Shown: one piece after another, positions 1 to 10,131 of the stretch | How the letters are laid out: the number at the start of each line of letters is the position of its first letter | How positions within the stretch are numbered: position 1 is the first letter of the stretch | NCBI RefSeq assembly: GCF_002102155.1 | Contig: NZ_LQOU01000028.1 | Location: forward strand, 62,001-126,000 | Origin: Mycobacterium europaeum | GTDB taxonomy: Bacteria > Actinomycetota > Actinomycetes > Mycobacteriales > Mycobacteriaceae | Reading direction: 5' to 3' | Length of the DNA stretch: 64,000 nt | Made by a program: the position numbers and the translations under genes | The notes under the pieces: model-generated | What the model was told of the DNA's origin: nothing | Databases searched by the model: none | Seen by the model: the letters and a program-made list of their open reading frames with translations, nothing else

Positions 1-626
1 CGGCCGAGCCGGCGCGGGCCGGGTGGCAGACCATCGCCGGATCGCGGCGACCCGCCTCCTATCAGGGCGGTTCGCAGACCCAGATCAGCGGCTACTACGA
101 CCCGATCCCCACCCCGGACTCGCCCACCGGGTGGGTGTACATCGTGGCGGACAGCTTCACCCGCCGCGACCCCGTCCTGCTGTATCGGGCCACCCCGCAG
201 GCGTTCACCGACCGGTCCCGATGGCAGGGCTGGGCGGCCGGCCCGCACGGCGGCTGGGGCAGGCCGCCCACCCCGCTGTGGCCGGACGCCGTCGGCGAGT
301 TGTGCATCCGGCAGATCGACGGCAAGGCCGTGCTGTCGTATTTCAACTCGGTCACCGGCAACATGGAGGTCCGCGTCGCCGACGACCCGACCGGGCTGGG
401 CGACGCGCCGGTGACCACGGTGGTGCAGCACGACGAGTGGCCGGATCCCGCGGAGAGCCTGCCGCCGCCCTACGACAACCGGCTCGCCCAACCGTACGGC
501 GGGTACATCTCGCCCGGCTCCACCCTCGACGAGCTGCGAATCTTCGTGAGCCAGTGGGACACTCGGGCCCGGGTCGCGGCGCCCTACCGGGTCATCCAGT
601 TCGCGGTGAACCCGTTCAAACCGTGA
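1..626 (+). CDS. DUF4185-type exported protein, 3' part (Rv3707c-like)
   Basis: The reading frame is open from the window edge (first full codon at base 3) to the stop at 626, so the N-terminus and any signal peptide lie outside. About 207 residues are visible. The W-, Y- and P-rich stretch with GYYDPIPTPD, GGWGRPPTPLW and a C-terminal IQFAVNPF resembles the bladed repeats of DUF4185 proteins, which are probably extracytoplasmic and of unknown function. A DUF4185 gene sits at this place in M. tuberculosis (Rv3707c), next to the proline-rich genes found further on here. The frame converges on the EspB-like gene with a 43-base gap. Family assignment is fairly sure; function is unknown. Confidence 0.75.
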   Translation, partial: AEPARAGWQTIAGSRRPASYQGGSQTQISGYYDPIPTPDSPTGWVYIVADSFTRRDPVLLYRATPQAFTDRSRWQGWAAGPHGGWGRPPTPLWPDAVGELCIRQIDGKAVLSYFNSVTGNMEVRVADDPTGLGDAPVTTVVQHDEWPDPAESLPPPYDNRLAQPYGGYISPGSTLDELRIFVSQWDTRARVAAPYRVIQFAVNPFKP

Positions 627-669
627 TCCTGCCGACCCGACGAACCGGCGCCCGCTCGCCGCGGCCTTG

Positions 670-2079
670 TCAGAGCACCACTTCCGAAGGCGCCGCCCCC
701 GCCTGGCCGCCGGCAGCCGGTGGCGCGGTGGGGGCGGCGCCGGAAGCCTGATCGCCCGCGGCGGCGCCGTCGACGAGTGTCGCCTGGTCCTGCGTTTCCT
801 CGTCGTCCTTCTTGTCGTCGTCCTTCTTTTCCGCGTCCGCTTGCGGGTCGATCGCGGTGGTGTCCGAGGCCAGTGAAGCCGGCATCGAGCCGCCGCCCTG
901 CGCGAAGCCCTGGATGCCCTGCATGATGCCCTGCACCCCCTGCGTAGCGCCCTGCATCCCTTCGGAAAAGCCCTGCATACCCTGCGAAATGTTGCCCGCA
1001 AGCTGACCGATCTGCGCGGGGGTGGGCGTCCCGCCGCCCGGGGTGGGCGTCCCGCCGCCCGGGGTGGGCTTCGGTTCCGGCTTGGGACTCGCGTCGGGAT
1101 CATCCGGGTTGGGATTTTCCGCGTTGGGATCGCCCGGGTTGGGCTTTGGCGTTTTGTCGGGCGGCTTGATGACCGTCGCCTTGGGAGGCGTATCCGGGGT
1201 GAGCGCCTTCAACGGCAAGTTCGCATACTGAACGTAATACTTCAGCGCCGATTCCGAGGTTGCCTGCAGCTTCTCATACCATTGAATGGTGACGGTCACG
1301 TAGTACTGATTGTTGGATTCCATGTAGCGCCTGTACCAATAATCGCACTGCGATATTTCATAGGACGTGGGGTGCGCGCCATCAAGGGCGTGCTGGTTGT
1401 TGTACCCGGTGGTGGCGGTGGCCTTCTTGTGCACGTCGACGACCCTGTTGGCCTGCTGCGCGAGGTCACCGCACAATTTCGCCATCGAGTAGATCCACTC
1501 CTTTTGCCGCTGGAAATTCTGCTCGACCTGCGCCGTCGCCTCACCCTCCCAGCTATTGAAGAGCCGGAACCGATTGGTTTGCTCCCGAAGCGCCCGTTGG
1601 AACGACTCCCATTCCTGCGCAAACGCCCTGAATGCGGTTCCCTGGTCACCGGACTCGATGTCCGCCGCCGCCCGTCTGACTTCGTAATAGGGGTATTCGA
1701 ACGGCGCCGCCGCGGCCGCGGGTGGGGGTGGTGACCACGGCTCCTCCTCCGCGACCACTTGCACCGGCGCCATGGCCGCGGCGGAAGAGCCGTCGGTCAG
1801 GATCTTGTCGATGTCCTCCGCGGCCCCGGTGTCGACCTCTTCATAGGCCTTTGCCGCGTTCCTCAGCGATTTCGCCAGACTCTTCCATTCCCGTTCGCAC
1901 CCTTTGAGGTACATCCGAAACGTGTCGGCGGTGAATGCGAGTCGTGCAGCGGTATCGTGAATGAACGAAAGGTTGCAGGGGCCTTGCGGATTGGTGGACG
2001 GGACGGTTGGCAGCGGTTGCTCGAGTTCTTCAGCGCGCGCGATGAGTTCCTGATATTCGACGTTCAGCGTCTGCGTCAT
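670..2079 (-). CDS. EspB-like ESX secretion-associated protein (orphan paralogue)
   Basis: 469 residues with the layout of EspB, the ESX-1-exported PE/PPE-fold protein. An alpha-helical N-terminal half carries the YxxxD export motif (Y79-EEV-D83) and the W177-E-G turn, at almost the same positions as in EspB. A Pro/Gly linker follows (about 290-360, including two TPTPGGG units). The C-terminus is low-complexity, rich in MQG/QG steps (about 365-405), then acidic Asp/Glu/Lys. AAGGAG lies 11 bases before the ATG. No esx, ecc, espK or PE/PPE gene is near, so it would have to use a machine encoded elsewhere. It is absent at this place in M. tuberculosis. Family is confident; substrate status and system are inferred. 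Confidence 0.82.
   Translation of the reverse strand: MTQTLNVEYQELIARAEELEQPLPTVPSTNPQGPCNLSFIHDTAARLAFTADTFRMYLKGCEREWKSLAKSLRNAAKAYEEVDTGAAEDIDKILTDGSSAAAMAPVQVVAEEEPWSPPPPAAAAAPFEYPYYEVRRAAADIESGDQGTAFRAFAQEWESFQRALREQTNRFRLFNSWEGEATAQVEQNFQRQKEWIYSMAKLCGDLAQQANRVVDVHKKATATTGYNNQHALDGAHPTSYEISQCDYWYRRYMESNNQYYVTVTIQWYEKLQATSESALKYYVQYANLPLKALTPDTPPKATVIKPPDKTPKPNPGDPNAENPNPDDPDASPKPEPKPTPGGGTPTPGGGTPTPAQIGQLAGNISQGMQGFSEGMQGATQGVQGIMQGIQGFAQGGGSMPASLASDTTAIDPQADAEKKDDDKKDDEETQDQATLVDGAAAGDQASGAAPTAPPAAGGQAGAAPSEVVL
1022..1063. repeat. Two 21-bp direct repeats in the EspB-like linker
   Basis: Two identical tandem 21-base units (1022-1042 and 1043-1063) encode repeated TPTPGGG steps in the proline-rich linker of the EspB-like protein. 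Such units usually vary in copy number between strains. Confidence 0.85.
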
Positions 2080-2452
2080 ATCGGCTCAATCTCCTTGTGC
2101 TGCAGCGACCCTGGCCGGCTGGGTCATGTCCTGGGGAGCGCCTTCGGCAGCCGGTGACGCCGGGGTGCTTGCTCTCCGCCTTGCCTGACGGCGGCCAAAT
2201 ACATTGCACCCACCGACCGTTCCTCTCGTCGTGCCGGTCACGCGAGCGGTGCAGTGGCGCGCCGGCCGCTACCACGTGCCATCCTAAGTCACCGACGGGG
2301 GGCTGGTACGCGCCGATTTCTACGGATTGCGAATCGGCCCGGGTTTGATCCATTCGGCCCGGCGAAGCCGAGCGGTGGGCCCCTTGCGCTCATAGCTGCT
2401 ACATAAGGAGCGCATAGCCGCAACTGGTGTTAACGGCTTCATCATTTGTCTC
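2080..2452. other. Divergent intergenic region between the EspB-like and His-rich genes
   Basis: 373 bases with no credible gene. It must hold the promoters of the EspB-like gene (minus strand; its AAGGAG is at 2091-2096) and of the small His-rich membrane gene (plus strand). I see no SigF-type motif, strong palindrome or RNA gene. Open frames crossing it have shadow-like composition. Confidence 0.6.
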
Positions 2453-2824
2453 ATGAGTGAAACATCCGAAACCCCCATCGCGCGGTCCTCCACCGCCACC
2501 GCACCGGCCGCCGCGGAAGCCGCGGCGGCATACCGGGCCCCGCGGGTCTTCCAACTCGCCGCGTGGGTCGCCATCGTCGCCGGGATCGTGTTCATCGTCG
2601 CGGTCGTGTTCTTCACCGGCTTCATCCTCGGCCACCGCGGCGGCCATCACGGCGGCCACCACCACAAGCACCACGCGGCGTTCATGCACCCGCACCGCAT
2701 GGGCGGTCCGGGCGGCCCGGGTGCCGGCGGACCGGCCGGCATCCAGCAGGGCGGGCCCGCGTCGGCGACCCCCGGCGCCCCCGGGCCCAGCCAGATCCCG
2801 TCGTCGGTCGCCCCGGGCCGGTAG
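2453..2824 (+). CDS. Small His-rich, Pro/Gly-rich membrane protein (Rv3706c-like)
   Basis: 123 residues. An N-terminal segment starting MSETSETP precedes one strong transmembrane helix (about 38-62, VAIVAGIVFIVAVVFFTGFI). A His-rich tract follows directly (HRGGHHGGHHHKHH, about 64-77), then a Gly/Pro/Ala-rich tail. It is a paralogue of the next gene, with the same start motif, helix position and His tract. M. tuberculosis has small proline-rich genes here (Rv3706c, Rv3705A). The His tract just outside the helix suggests metal binding at the membrane, which is inference. A strong stem-loop terminator follows at 2848-2879. Confidence 0.75.
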   Translation: MSETSETPIARSSTATAPAAAEAAAAYRAPRVFQLAAWVAIVAGIVFIVAVVFFTGFILGHRGGHHGGHHHKHHAAFMHPHRMGGPGGPGAGGPAGIQQGGPASATPGAPGPSQIPSSVAPGR

Positions 2825-2847
2825 TCCAACCCTTCACCGAACAACCA

Positions 2848-2879
2848 GCAGCCCGGTGCTCGGCAGAGCACCGGGCTGC
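2848..2879 (+). terminator. Strong stem-loop terminator
   Basis: A perfect 14-bp inverted repeat (2848-2861 with 2866-2879) closes on a GGCA loop, 23 bases after the stop of the small His-rich gene. There is no T-run, which is usual for mycobacterial terminators. It separates the two paralogous genes. Confidence 0.85.
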
Positions 2880-2971
2880 CCGTCGTTCAGTCAGCGCCGG
2901 CTCCGGATTCACAGCAAGTTTGTGGTCCCGAACCTGTTACGGCCGCCGCGCCCCTGGGCATGATTCAAGGC

Positions 2972-3472
2972 ATGAGCGAGACACCCGAACCGCCGCCGCC
3001 CCCGCCGACCGCCGCACCCGTGCCACCCCCGCCGCCGCGCCCCGAGCGGGTGAAGCCCCCGCGGCTCTACACGGCCGCCGCATGGGTGGTCATCGTCGCC
3101 GGAATCGTCTTCATCATCTCCACCGTGTTCTTCGCCGGTGCCTTTTTGTTCGGTCACTACCACCACTGCCACTACCACCACGGCCAGATGTTCACGCCTG
3201 GTGGCGGCCCGGGCGGACCCGGCCCGGGCAACGGCCCGTGGGGGCCCGGTCCCGGTACCGGCCCGTGGGGCCCCGGTCCCGGCCCCGGGCCGTGGGGGTC
3301 CGGCGGTCCCGGCCCTGGCGGCCCGTGGAATTCCGGCGGCCCGGCGCTGATCGTCCCGATGCCGCCCGGTGGCCCGGGTGGACCCGGCGGCCCCGGGGGC
3401 GGTCCCGGCGTGAGCGGCCCCGGTGGGCCGTCGGCAAGCCCGACGCCGAGCACGCCCGCGCCGCGCCCGTAA
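2972..3472 (+). CDS. Pro/Gly-rich membrane protein with His tract (Rv3705A-like)
   Basis: 166 residues from the ATG at 2972, chosen because MSETPE matches the paralogue upstream; an ATG at 2960 adds four residues. It has a proline-rich cytosolic head, a single transmembrane helix (about 44-66), a His/Tyr tract (HYHHCHYHHG) and a long tail of GPGPGxGPWGPGP repeats. The tail is almost only Gly, Pro and Trp and is probably disordered. It lies 43 bases before the catalase gene on the same strand, so co-transcription is likely. Function is unknown; binding of metal or the cell wall is only a guess. Confidence 0.75.
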   Translation: MSETPEPPPPPPTAAPVPPPPPRPERVKPPRLYTAAAWVVIVAGIVFIISTVFFAGAFLFGHYHHCHYHHGQMFTPGGGPGGPGPGNGPWGPGPGTGPWGPGPGPGPWGSGGPGPGGPWNSGGPALIVPMPPGGPGGPGGPGGGPGVSGPGGPSASPTPSTPAPRP

Positions 3473-3515
3473 CACCCCATGAGCGCGTCAGCCCAGCAAT
3501 CGAGGAGATAGCGAC

Positions 3516-4964
3516 ATGACGGAGCGTTTCACCACCACTGACGCCGGCATCGCTGCACCCAGCGACGACCAGTCGTTGACCGTCGGCCCCGACGGCCCCA
3601 TCCTGCTGCAGGACCACTATCTGATCGAGCAGATGGCCCAGTTCAACCGGGAACGCATCCCGGAGCGGCAGCCGCACGCCAAGGGCGGCGGCGCCTTCGG
3701 CACCTTCGAGGTCACCAACGACGTCAGCCAATACACCAGGGCCGCGGTCTTCCAGCCCGGCACCAAGACGGACATGCTTGCCCGGTTCTCCACCGTCGCC
3801 GGCGAGCGCGGCAGCCCGGACACCTGGCGTGACCCCCGCGGCTTCGCGCTGAAGTTCTACACCAGCGAGGGCAACTTCGACCTGGTCGGCAACAACACGC
3901 CGGTCTTCTTCATGCGGGACCCGCTGAAGTTCCAGCACTTCATCCGGTCGCAAAAGCGCATGCAGGCCACGAACCTGCGCGACCACAACATGCAGTGGGA
4001 CTTCTGGACGCTCTCACCGGAGTCGGCGCACCAGGTGACCTGGCTGATGGGTGACCGCGGTATTCCCAAGACGTGGCGGCACATGAACGGCTACAGCAGT
4101 CACACTTACAGCTGGATCAACGCCGCGGGCGAGATCTTCTGGGTGAAGTACCACTTCATCACCGAGCAGGGCATCGACTTCCTGACCCAGGAGGACGCCG
4201 ACCGGCTGGCCGGCGAGGACGGCGACTACCACCAGCGCGACCTCTACGAGGCGATCGAGCGCGGCGACCACCCGAGCTGGACGCTGAAGATGCAGATCAT
4301 GCCGTACGAGGAGGCCAAGAGCTACCGGTTCAACCCGTTCGACCTGACCAAGGTGTGGCCGCACGCCGACTACCCGTTGATCGACGTCGGCAAGATGACG
4401 CTGAACCGCAACGTCACCGACTATCACACCGAGATCGAGCAGGCGGCCTTCGAGCCGAACAACACCGTGCCCGGCACCGGGCTGAGCCCCGACAAGATGT
4501 TGCAGGCCCGCGGGTTCTCCTACTCTGACGCGCACCGCGCCCGGCTGGGGACCAACTACCGGCAGATCCCGGTCAACGAGCCAAAGGTCGAGGTGAACAG
4601 CTACTCCAAGGACGGGGCGATGCGGGTGAAGAACGCCTCCGACCCCGTCTATGCGCCGAACTCCTACGGTGGCCCGCACGCCGACCCGGCCCGCGCCGCC
4701 GAGGTGCGCTGGCACGCCGACGGCGACATGGTCCGCGCCGCGTACACGCTGCACCCCGAGGACGACGACTGGGGCCAGGCCGGCACCATGGTCCGCGAGG
4801 TTCTCGACGACGCGGCCCGGGACCGCTTGGCGCACAACATCATTGGACATGTCTCGAAGGGCGTGAAGGAGCCGGTGCTGTCGCGGGTGTTCGAGTACTG
4901 GCGCAACGTCGACCCCGACCTCGCCAAGTTGGTCGAGGAGGGCGTCCGGGCCAACGGGGGCTGA
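3516..4964 (+). CDS. katA: Monofunctional haem catalase, small-subunit type
   Basis: 482 residues, the usual length of small-subunit (clade 3) catalases, which turn hydrogen peroxide into water and oxygen. Visible active-site parts are the distal His54 in [10 protein letters not shown], Asn125/126 in VGNNTPVFF and the proximal haem ligand Tyr335 in [17 protein letters not shown] ribosome site lies before the ATG. M. tuberculosis lacks a catalase here and relies on KatG; other mycobacteria carry this type. It follows the His/Pro-rich membrane gene by 43 bases. The enzyme family is certain; the symbol could equally be given as katE. Confidence 0.93.
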   Translation: MTERFTTTDAGIAAPSDDQSLTVGPDGPILLQDHYLIEQMAQFNRERIPERQPHAKGGGAFGTFEVTNDVSQYTRAAVFQPGTKTDMLARFSTVAGERGSPDTWRDPRGFALKFYTSEGNFDLVGNNTPVFFMRDPLKFQHFIRSQKRMQATNLRDHNMQWDFWTLSPESAHQVTWLMGDRGIPKTWRHMNGYSSHTYSWINAAGEIFWVKYHFITEQGIDFLTQEDADRLAGEDGDYHQRDLYEAIERGDHPSWTLKMQIMPYEEAKSYRFNPFDLTKVWPHADYPLIDVGKMTLNRNVTDYHTEIEQAAFEPNNTVPGTGLSPDKMLQARGFSYSDAHRARLGTNYRQIPVNEPKVEVNSYSKDGAMRVKNASDPVYAPNSYGGPHADPARAAEVRWHADGDMVRAAYTLHPEDDDWGQAGTMVREVLDDAARDRLAHNIIGHVSKGVKEPVLSRVFEYWRNVDPDLAKLVEEGVRANGG

Positions 4965-4997
4965 CCGCCCGGCCGCGTGCCTGGCATGATCGTGTGA

Positions 4998-5651
4998 ATG
5001 ACCATGCGGGTTCGCGCGGCGGCGATCACCATCGGCCTGGCCATCGGGGGCGCGGTCGCGCTCCCGGTTGCGGCCGCGCACCCGTCGGACCCGGGGGTGG
5101 TGAACTACGCGGTCCTGGGTAAGGGCTCGGTAGGTAACATCGTCGGCGGACCCATGGGCTGGGAGTCGGTATTCACCGAACCGGTGCAGGGCGACTGGGT
5201 GGACGTCCCGGTGTGCAACAACTGGGCCGACATCGGATTGCCCGAGGTGTACAACGACCCCGACCTGGCGTCGTTCAACGGCGCCGTCACCCAGACGTCG
5301 GCCAACGACCAGACCCACTTCGTCAAGCAGGCCGTCGGGGTGTTTGCCACCAACGACGCCGCCGACCGTGCCTTCCATCGCCTGGTGGACCGAACGGTGG
5401 GCTGCTCGGGCCAGACCACCGCGATGCACCTGGACAACGGCGTCACCCAGGTGTGGACGTTCGACGGCGGCCCGCCGGGACCCGCCGACGCGAACTGGAC
5501 CAAGCAAGAAGCCGGCACCGATCGGCGCTGCTTCAATCAAACCAGGCTGCGCGAAAATGTATTGCTGCAGGCCAAGGTCTGCCAGTCTGGCAACGCCGGG
5601 CCGGCGGTCAACGTGCTGGCCGGTGCGATGCAGAACGCGCTCGGTCAGTGA
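4998..5651 (+). CDS. Exported PknH-sensor-like protein (Rv3705c-like)
   Basis: 217 residues. The N-terminus is a typical signal peptide (basic MRVR, hydrophobic run, cleavage near ALPVAAAHP). The rest matches the extracellular sensor-domain family found in PknH and in lone lipoproteins or secreted proteins. It has Cys residues probably forming disulphides (VPVCNNW, VGCSGQ, RRCFN, KVCQSG) and a conserved central WTFDGGP region. No lipobox Cys follows the signal peptide, so it is probably released or anchored by the uncleaved helix. Gene order matches Rv3705c beside egtA. The ligand is unknown. Confidence 0.8.
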   Translation: MTMRVRAAAITIGLAIGGAVALPVAAAHPSDPGVVNYAVLGKGSVGNIVGGPMGWESVFTEPVQGDWVDVPVCNNWADIGLPEVYNDPDLASFNGAVTQTSANDQTHFVKQAVGVFATNDAADRAFHRLVDRTVGCSGQTTAMHLDNGVTQVWTFDGGPPGPADANWTKQEAGTDRRCFNQTRLRENVLLQAKVCQSGNAGPAVNVLAGAMQNALGQ

Positions 5652-5817
5652 GCCGGCTTCCGCGGCCCGCATGGGCATGCTTGAGATCGCGCGCGAACGG
5701 GAATATGTCGGGGCCATCTGTTAGATGAAGTAGTGGCGGTTACCGTTGCCTTAGCTGTGCAGGGAAGTGGTCCGCAGGCGCGTGCTCAGGCTGGCCCAGG
5801 CCCGAAGGGATAGTGAT

Positions 5818-7077
5818 ATGACGTTTGCCGCCATCACTACCGCGGGCTCCGAGATGGCCGATTCCAAGGCCGCCGCGCACTACATCGCCGAGGGCTGCCT
5901 GGTGGACGGCCCGCTGGGCCGGGTGGGCCTGGAGTTGGAAGCTCATTGCCACGACCCGTCCGACCCGCATCGCCGGCCCGCCTGGCGCGAGATCGCCCGC
6001 GTGCTGGAGCGGCTACCGGCATTGCCCGGCGGCAGCCGCGTGACCGTGGAGCCCGGCGGTGCGGTGGAGCTGTCCGGCCCGCCGGCCGACGGGGTGGTGG
6101 CCGCCATCGACGCGATGCGCGGCGACCAGGGCGTGCTGCGGTCGGCGTTCGCCGACGCCGGCCTGGGGCTGGTCTTCCTCGGGGCGGACCCGCTGCGGCT
6201 GCCCAAGCGCATCAACCCGGGCGCGCGCTACCGCGCGATGGAGCAGTTCTTCGCGTCCAGCCGCTCCGGTGCGGCGGGCGCCGCGATGATGACGTCCACC
6301 GCCTCCATCCAGGTCAACCTGGACGCCGGTCCGCGGGCCGGCTGGGCGGACCGGGTACGGCTGGCGCACGCGCTGGGACCCACCATGATCGCGATGGCCG
6401 CGAACTCCCCGATGCTGCGCGGCGAGTTCACCGGCTGGGCCTCCACCCGGCAGTGGGTTTGGGGCCAGATGGACTCGGCGCGGTGCGGCCCCATCCTGGG
6501 GGTCAGCGGTGACGACCCGGGCACCGACTGGGCGCGCTACGCGCTGAAGGCCCCGGTGATGCTGGTCAACTCCCCGGACGCCGTCGCGGTCACGCATTGG
6601 GTGCCGTTCGCCGACTGGGTGGACGGCCGGGTGCTGCTGGGCGATCGCCGTCCCACCATCGCCGACCTCGAATACCACCTGACCACCCTGTTTCCGCCGG
6701 TGCGGCCGAGGCAGTGGCTGGAAATCCGCTATCTGGACAGCGCGCCGGACGTCTTCTGGCCGGCCCTGGTGTTCACCCTGGTGACCCTGCTCGACGACCC
6801 GGTCGCGGCCGCCGTCGCGGCCGAGGCGGTCGAACCGGTGGCCACCGCCTGGGACGCCGCGGCCCAGGCCGGTCTGCGGGACCGGCGGCTCTACGCCGCG
6901 GCCAACCGGTGCGTGGCCGTCGCCGCCGAGCTGGCACCGCCGGAACTCGGCGGCCCGATGCAGCGGCTGGTCGACGCCGTGGAGCGGGGCCGGTGCCCCG
7001 GCGACGAATTCTCCGACCAGGTGATCCGGCACGGCATCGCGCCCACGGTGGCGCGGCGGGCGCAAGGGGGGCTGTGA
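5818..7077 (+). CDS. egtA: EgtA, gamma-glutamylcysteine ligase of ergothioneine synthesis
   Basis: 419 residues from the ATG at 5818, which has GAAGGGA just upstream; an in-frame GTG at 5767 would add 17 residues without family support. The GCS2-type ligase joins glutamate and cysteine by ATP to give gamma-glutamylcysteine, the sulphur donor for EgtB. Family marks are [14 protein letters not shown] near the N-terminus, [16 protein letters not shown] and [12 protein letters not shown]. First gene of a five-gene operon; its stop overlaps the GTG start of egtB. Confidence 0.93.
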   Translation: MTFAAITTAGSEMADSKAAAHYIAEGCLVDGPLGRVGLELEAHCHDPSDPHRRPAWREIARVLERLPALPGGSRVTVEPGGAVELSGPPADGVVAAIDAMRGDQGVLRSAFADAGLGLVFLGADPLRLPKRINPGARYRAMEQFFASSRSGAAGAAMMTSTASIQVNLDAGPRAGWADRVRLAHALGPTMIAMAANSPMLRGEFTGWASTRQWVWGQMDSARCGPILGVSGDDPGTDWARYALKAPVMLVNSPDAVAVTHWVPFADWVDGRVLLGDRRPTIADLEYHLTTLFPPVRPRQWLEIRYLDSAPDVFWPALVFTLVTLLDDPVAAAVAAEAVEPVATAWDAAAQAGLRDRRLYAAANRCVAVAAELAPPELGGPMQRLVDAVERGRCPGDEFSDQVIRHGIAPTVARRAQGGL

Positions 7078-8462
7078 CTTCCGCTGATGATTCCGACCCG
7101 CTGCGGCCGGTCCCCCGCAAGCGGGTGGGGTCCCCGCGGAGCTGGGGAGTGCCCCCCGCGCCGCGATTGCGATCGTCCTGCCGGGCAGGTCTTGCCGACG
7201 ATCTGGCGCGGGCGCGGGCGCGGACGTTGCGGCTGTGCGACTTCGACGACGCCGAACTGTACCGGCAATACGACCCGCTGATGAGCCCCCTGGTGTGGGA
7301 CCTGGCGCACATCGGTCAGCAAGAGGAGCTGTGGCTGCTGCGTGGCGGTGACCCCGGCCGGCCGGGCATGCTGCCCCCGGCCGTCGAGGGGCTCTACGAC
7401 GCCTTCGTGCACTCGCGGGCCAGCCGGGTCGACTTGCCGCTGCTGCCCCCGGACCGGGCGCGGTCGTACTGCGAGACCGTGCGGTCGGCCGCGCTCGACG
7501 CCCTGGACGCCCTGCCCGACGACGCCGACAGCTTCGTCTACGCGATGGTGATCAGCCACGAAAATCAGCACGACGAGACCATGTTGCAGGCGCTGAACCT
7601 GCGCAGCGGCGCGCCACTGCTGCGCGACACCGCGGCGTTGCCGGCCGGTCGGCCCGGCCTGGCCGGTAGCTCGGTGCTGGTGCCCGCCGGCCCGTTCGTG
7701 CTGGGCGTGGACGCAATCAGCGAGCCCTACTCGCTGGACAACGAGCGTCCCGCACACGTCGTGGAACTGCCCGCGTTTCGCATCGGCCGGGTCCCGGTGA
7801 CCAACGGGGAATGGCGGCACTTCATCGAGGACGGCGGCTACTCCGACCCGCGGTGGTGGTCCGAGCGCGGTTGGGAGCACCGCCGGCGCGCGGGCCTGAC
7901 CGCGCCGCAGTTCTGGGGTCCGGACGGACGGACGCGCACCCGGTTCGGTCACGTCGAGGACATTCCCGCCGACGAACCGGTGCAGCATGTCACCTACTTC
8001 GAGGCGCAGGCCTACGCCGCATGGGCGGGCGCGCGGCTGCCCACCGAGGCGGAATGGGAGAAGGCCTGTGCGTGGGATCCGGCCACCGAGAGCCGGCGCC
8101 GCTACCCGTGGGGGGCGCAGCCGCCGACCGACGCCCTCGCCAACCTGGGCGGCGCCGGGCTGCGCCCGGCGCCCGTCGGGGCGTACCCGGCCGGCGCCTC
8201 GGCGTACGGGGCGGAGCAGATGCTCGGCGACGTGTGGGAGTGGACCTGCTCGCCGCTGCGGCCGTGGCCGGGGTTCGTTCCGATGATCTACGAGCGCTAC
8301 TCGCAGCCCTTCTTCGACGGCGACTACCGGGTGCTGCGCGGCGGCTCGTGGGCCGTGGAGCCCGCGATCCTGCGGCCGAGCTTTCGCAACTGGGATCATC
8401 CGATCCGGCGCCAGATCTTCTCCGGTGTCCGGTTGGCTTGGGACGTCGAGGATTTCGCCTGA
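7074..8462 (+). CDS. egtB: EgtB, hercynine oxygenase (sulfoxide synthase)
   Basis: 462 residues from the GTG at 7074, which overlaps the egtA stop (GTGA). EgtB uses iron and oxygen to couple gamma-glutamylcysteine to hercynine. The N-terminal DinB-like domain carries the iron ligands H79 (WDLAHIGQ), H162 and H166 (SHENQHDE). The C-terminal FGE-sulfatase domain shows [18 protein letters not shown] and LRGGSW. Residues about 12-34 are unlike the family and coincide with a GC-rich inverted-repeat element (7110-7160), so this N-terminal part is probably an in-frame insertion, or translation starts later. Confidence 0.93.
   Translation: MTSADDSDPLRPVPRKRVGSPRSWGVPPAPRLRSSCRAGLADDLARARARTLRLCDFDDAELYRQYDPLMSPLVWDLAHIGQQEELWLLRGGDPGRPGMLPPAVEGLYDAFVHSRASRVDLPLLPPDRARSYCETVRSAALDALDALPDDADSFVYAMVISHENQHDETMLQALNLRSGAPLLRDTAALPAGRPGLAGSSVLVPAGPFVLGVDAISEPYSLDNERPAHVVELPAFRIGRVPVTNGEWRHFIEDGGYSDPRWWSERGWEHRRRAGLTAPQFWGPDGRTRTRFGHVEDIPADEPVQHVTYFEAQAYAAWAGARLPTEAEWEKACAWDPATESRRRYPWGAQPPTDALANLGGAGLRPAPVGAYPAGASAYGAEQMLGDVWEWTCSPLRPWPGFVPMIYERYSQPFFDGDYRVLRGGSWAVEPAILRPSFRNWDHPIRRQIFSGVRLAWDVEDFA
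7110..7160. repeat. GC-rich inverted-repeat element in the egtB 5' end
   Basis: Three nested dyads lie within 50 bases: CCCGC-AA-GCGGG (7114-7125), GGGG-T-CCCC (7127-7135) and TGGGG-AGTG-CCCCC (7143-7156). They stay in frame inside egtB codons about 13-29, where homologues have no matching residues. The last dyad resembles those at 48941-48954 and 58706-58719, also near gene starts, which suggests a short dispersed element. Confidence 0.55.
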
Positions 8463-9169
8463 TGTGCCGCCACCTCGGTTGGCTCGGGGCCGACGTCACA
8501 GTCTCCTCGCTGGTGCTGGATCCGCCGTGCGGGCTGCGGGTGCAGTCGTATGCCCCGCGCCGGCAGAAGCACGGGCTGCTCAACGCCGACGGCTGGGGCG
8601 TGGGGTTTTTCGACGGCGCTTCGGGAGGCCCCCGCCGCTGGCGTAGCCAGGCACCGCTGTGGGGTGACGTGTCGTTCGACTCCGTGGCCCCTGCCCTGCG
8701 CAGCCGCTGCGTGGTGGCCGCGGTGCGATCGGCGACGGTCGGGATGCCGATCGACGCCAGCGCGACGGCGCCCTTCACCGACGGCCGGTGGTTGCTGTCG
8801 CACAACGGGGTCGTCGACCGCGCCGTGTTGCCCGCGACCTCGCGCGCCGAATCGATCTGTGACAGCGCGCTCTTGGCGGCCGCCATCTTCGACCGCGGCC
8901 TCGACGCGCTCGGCGAGACGATCACCGAGATAGCGGCTGCCGACCCGGCCGCCCGGCTGAACATCCTGGCCGCCGACGGCGCTCGCCTGCTGGCCACCAC
9001 CTGGGGAGACACCCTGTCGATCCTGCGCCGCCCGGACGGTGTCGTCCTGGCCAGCGAGCCGTATGACAACGACTCCGGTTGGGAGGACGTGCCGGACCGC
9101 CACCTCGTCGAGGTCACCGCGACGGGCGTCGCGCTGACCCCGCTGGATCGATCGGAAGGTTATCGATGA
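8462..9169 (+). CDS. egtC: EgtC, gamma-glutamyl hercynylcysteine sulfoxide amidohydrolase
   Basis: 235 residues; the ATG shares one base with the egtB stop (TGATG). It is an Ntn-type class-II glutamine amidotransferase fold that removes glutamate from the EgtB product. Cys2, exposed after removal of Met1, is the nucleophile (MCRHLGWLG). [10 protein letters not shown] and the LLSHNG motif are the expected active-site parts. It is stop-start coupled to egtD by an ATGA overlap. The full operon order egtA-B-C-D-E makes the call safe. Confidence 0.94.
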   Translation: MCRHLGWLGADVTVSSLVLDPPCGLRVQSYAPRRQKHGLLNADGWGVGFFDGASGGPRRWRSQAPLWGDVSFDSVAPALRSRCVVAAVRSATVGMPIDASATAPFTDGRWLLSHNGVVDRAVLPATSRAESICDSALLAAAIFDRGLDALGETITEIAAADPAARLNILAADGARLLATTWGDTLSILRRPDGVVLASEPYDNDSGWEDVPDRHLVEVTATGVALTPLDRSEGYR

Positions 9170-10131
9170 CGCTGACCCTGGCCAACCACCTGGCCGCCGA
9201 CTCCGCCGACCGGGCGTTACGCCGCGACGTGTCGGACGGCCTGCGCCGGACGCCGAAGTCGTTGCCCCCCAAGTGGTTCTATGATTCGCTGGGCAGCCAC
9301 CTGTTCGATCAGATCACCCGGTTGCCCGAGTACTATCCGACCCGCGCCGAGGCGGAGATCCTGCGCGCGCGGTCGGCGGACATCGCGGGGGCCAGCCAGG
9401 CCGACACCCTGGTGGAGCTGGGCAGCGGAACGTCGGAGAAGACCCGGCTGCTGCTGGACGCGCTGCGCCAACGCGGAGCGCTGCGCAGGTTCGTCCCCTT
9501 CGACGTCGACGCCGGCATCCTGGAGACCGCGGCGGCGGCCATCCAGCGGGAATACGCGGGGATCGAAATCAACGCGGTCTGCGGCGATTTCGAGGAACAC
9601 CTCGCCGAGATCCCCACCGGCGGCCGCCGCCTGTTCGCCTTCCTGGGGTCGACGATCGGCAACCTCACGCCCGGCCCGCGCGCGGAGTTCCTGTCGAGCC
9701 TGTCCGCCCAGATGCGGCCGGGGGACAGCCTGCTGCTGGGCACGGACCTGGTCAAGGACACCGGCCGGCTGGTGCGGGCCTACGACGACCCGGCGGGGGT
9801 GACGGCAGCGTTCAACCGCAACGTGCTGGCGGTGATCAACCGGCAACTCGACGCCGACTTCGATGTCGAGGCGTATGAACACGTGGCGCGCTGGAACGCC
9901 GAAGAGGAGCGCATCGAAATGTGGTTGCGGGCGGCCCGGCCCCAACGGGTCCGGGTGGACGCGCTCGACCTGACCGTCGATTTCGCGGCCGGTGAGGAGA
10001 TGCTCACCGAGGTGTCGTGCAAATTCCGCCCGGACGGGGTGAGCGCCGAACTGGCCGCGGCGGGGCTGCGCCGCACCCGGTGGTGGACGGACGCAGCGGG
10101 CGATTTCGGGCTGTCGCTGGCCGTGAAGTGA
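9166..10131 (+). CDS. egtD: EgtD, histidine N-alpha-methyltransferase
   Basis: 321 residues, equal to characterised mycobacterial EgtD. It transfers three methyl groups from S-adenosylmethionine to the histidine alpha-amino group, giving hercynine. The SAM-binding loop is [10 protein letters not shown] (about 84-93). Tyr56 in LPEYYPTR is the residue known to hold histidine in the M. smegmatis enzyme. FLGSTIGNL is also typical. The ATG overlaps the egtC stop, and its own stop overlaps the egtE GTG. Confidence 0.95.
   Translation: MTLTLANHLAADSADRALRRDVSDGLRRTPKSLPPKWFYDSLGSHLFDQITRLPEYYPTRAEAEILRARSADIAGASQADTLVELGSGTSEKTRLLLDALRQRGALRRFVPFDVDAGILETAAAAIQREYAGIEINAVCGDFEEHLAEIPTGGRRLFAFLGSTIGNLTPGPRAEFLSSLSAQMRPGDSLLLGTDLVKDTGRLVRAYDDPAGVTAAFNRNVLAVINRQLDADFDVEAYEHVARWNAEEERIEMWLRAARPQRVRVDALDLTVDFAAGEEMLTEVSCKFRPDGVSAELAAAGLRRTRWWTDAAGDFGLSLAVK

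Noticed and set aside
4014..5717. 567-codon frame antisense to the catalase and Rv3705c-like genes
   Set aside because: No domain; both plus-strand genes have complete motifs.
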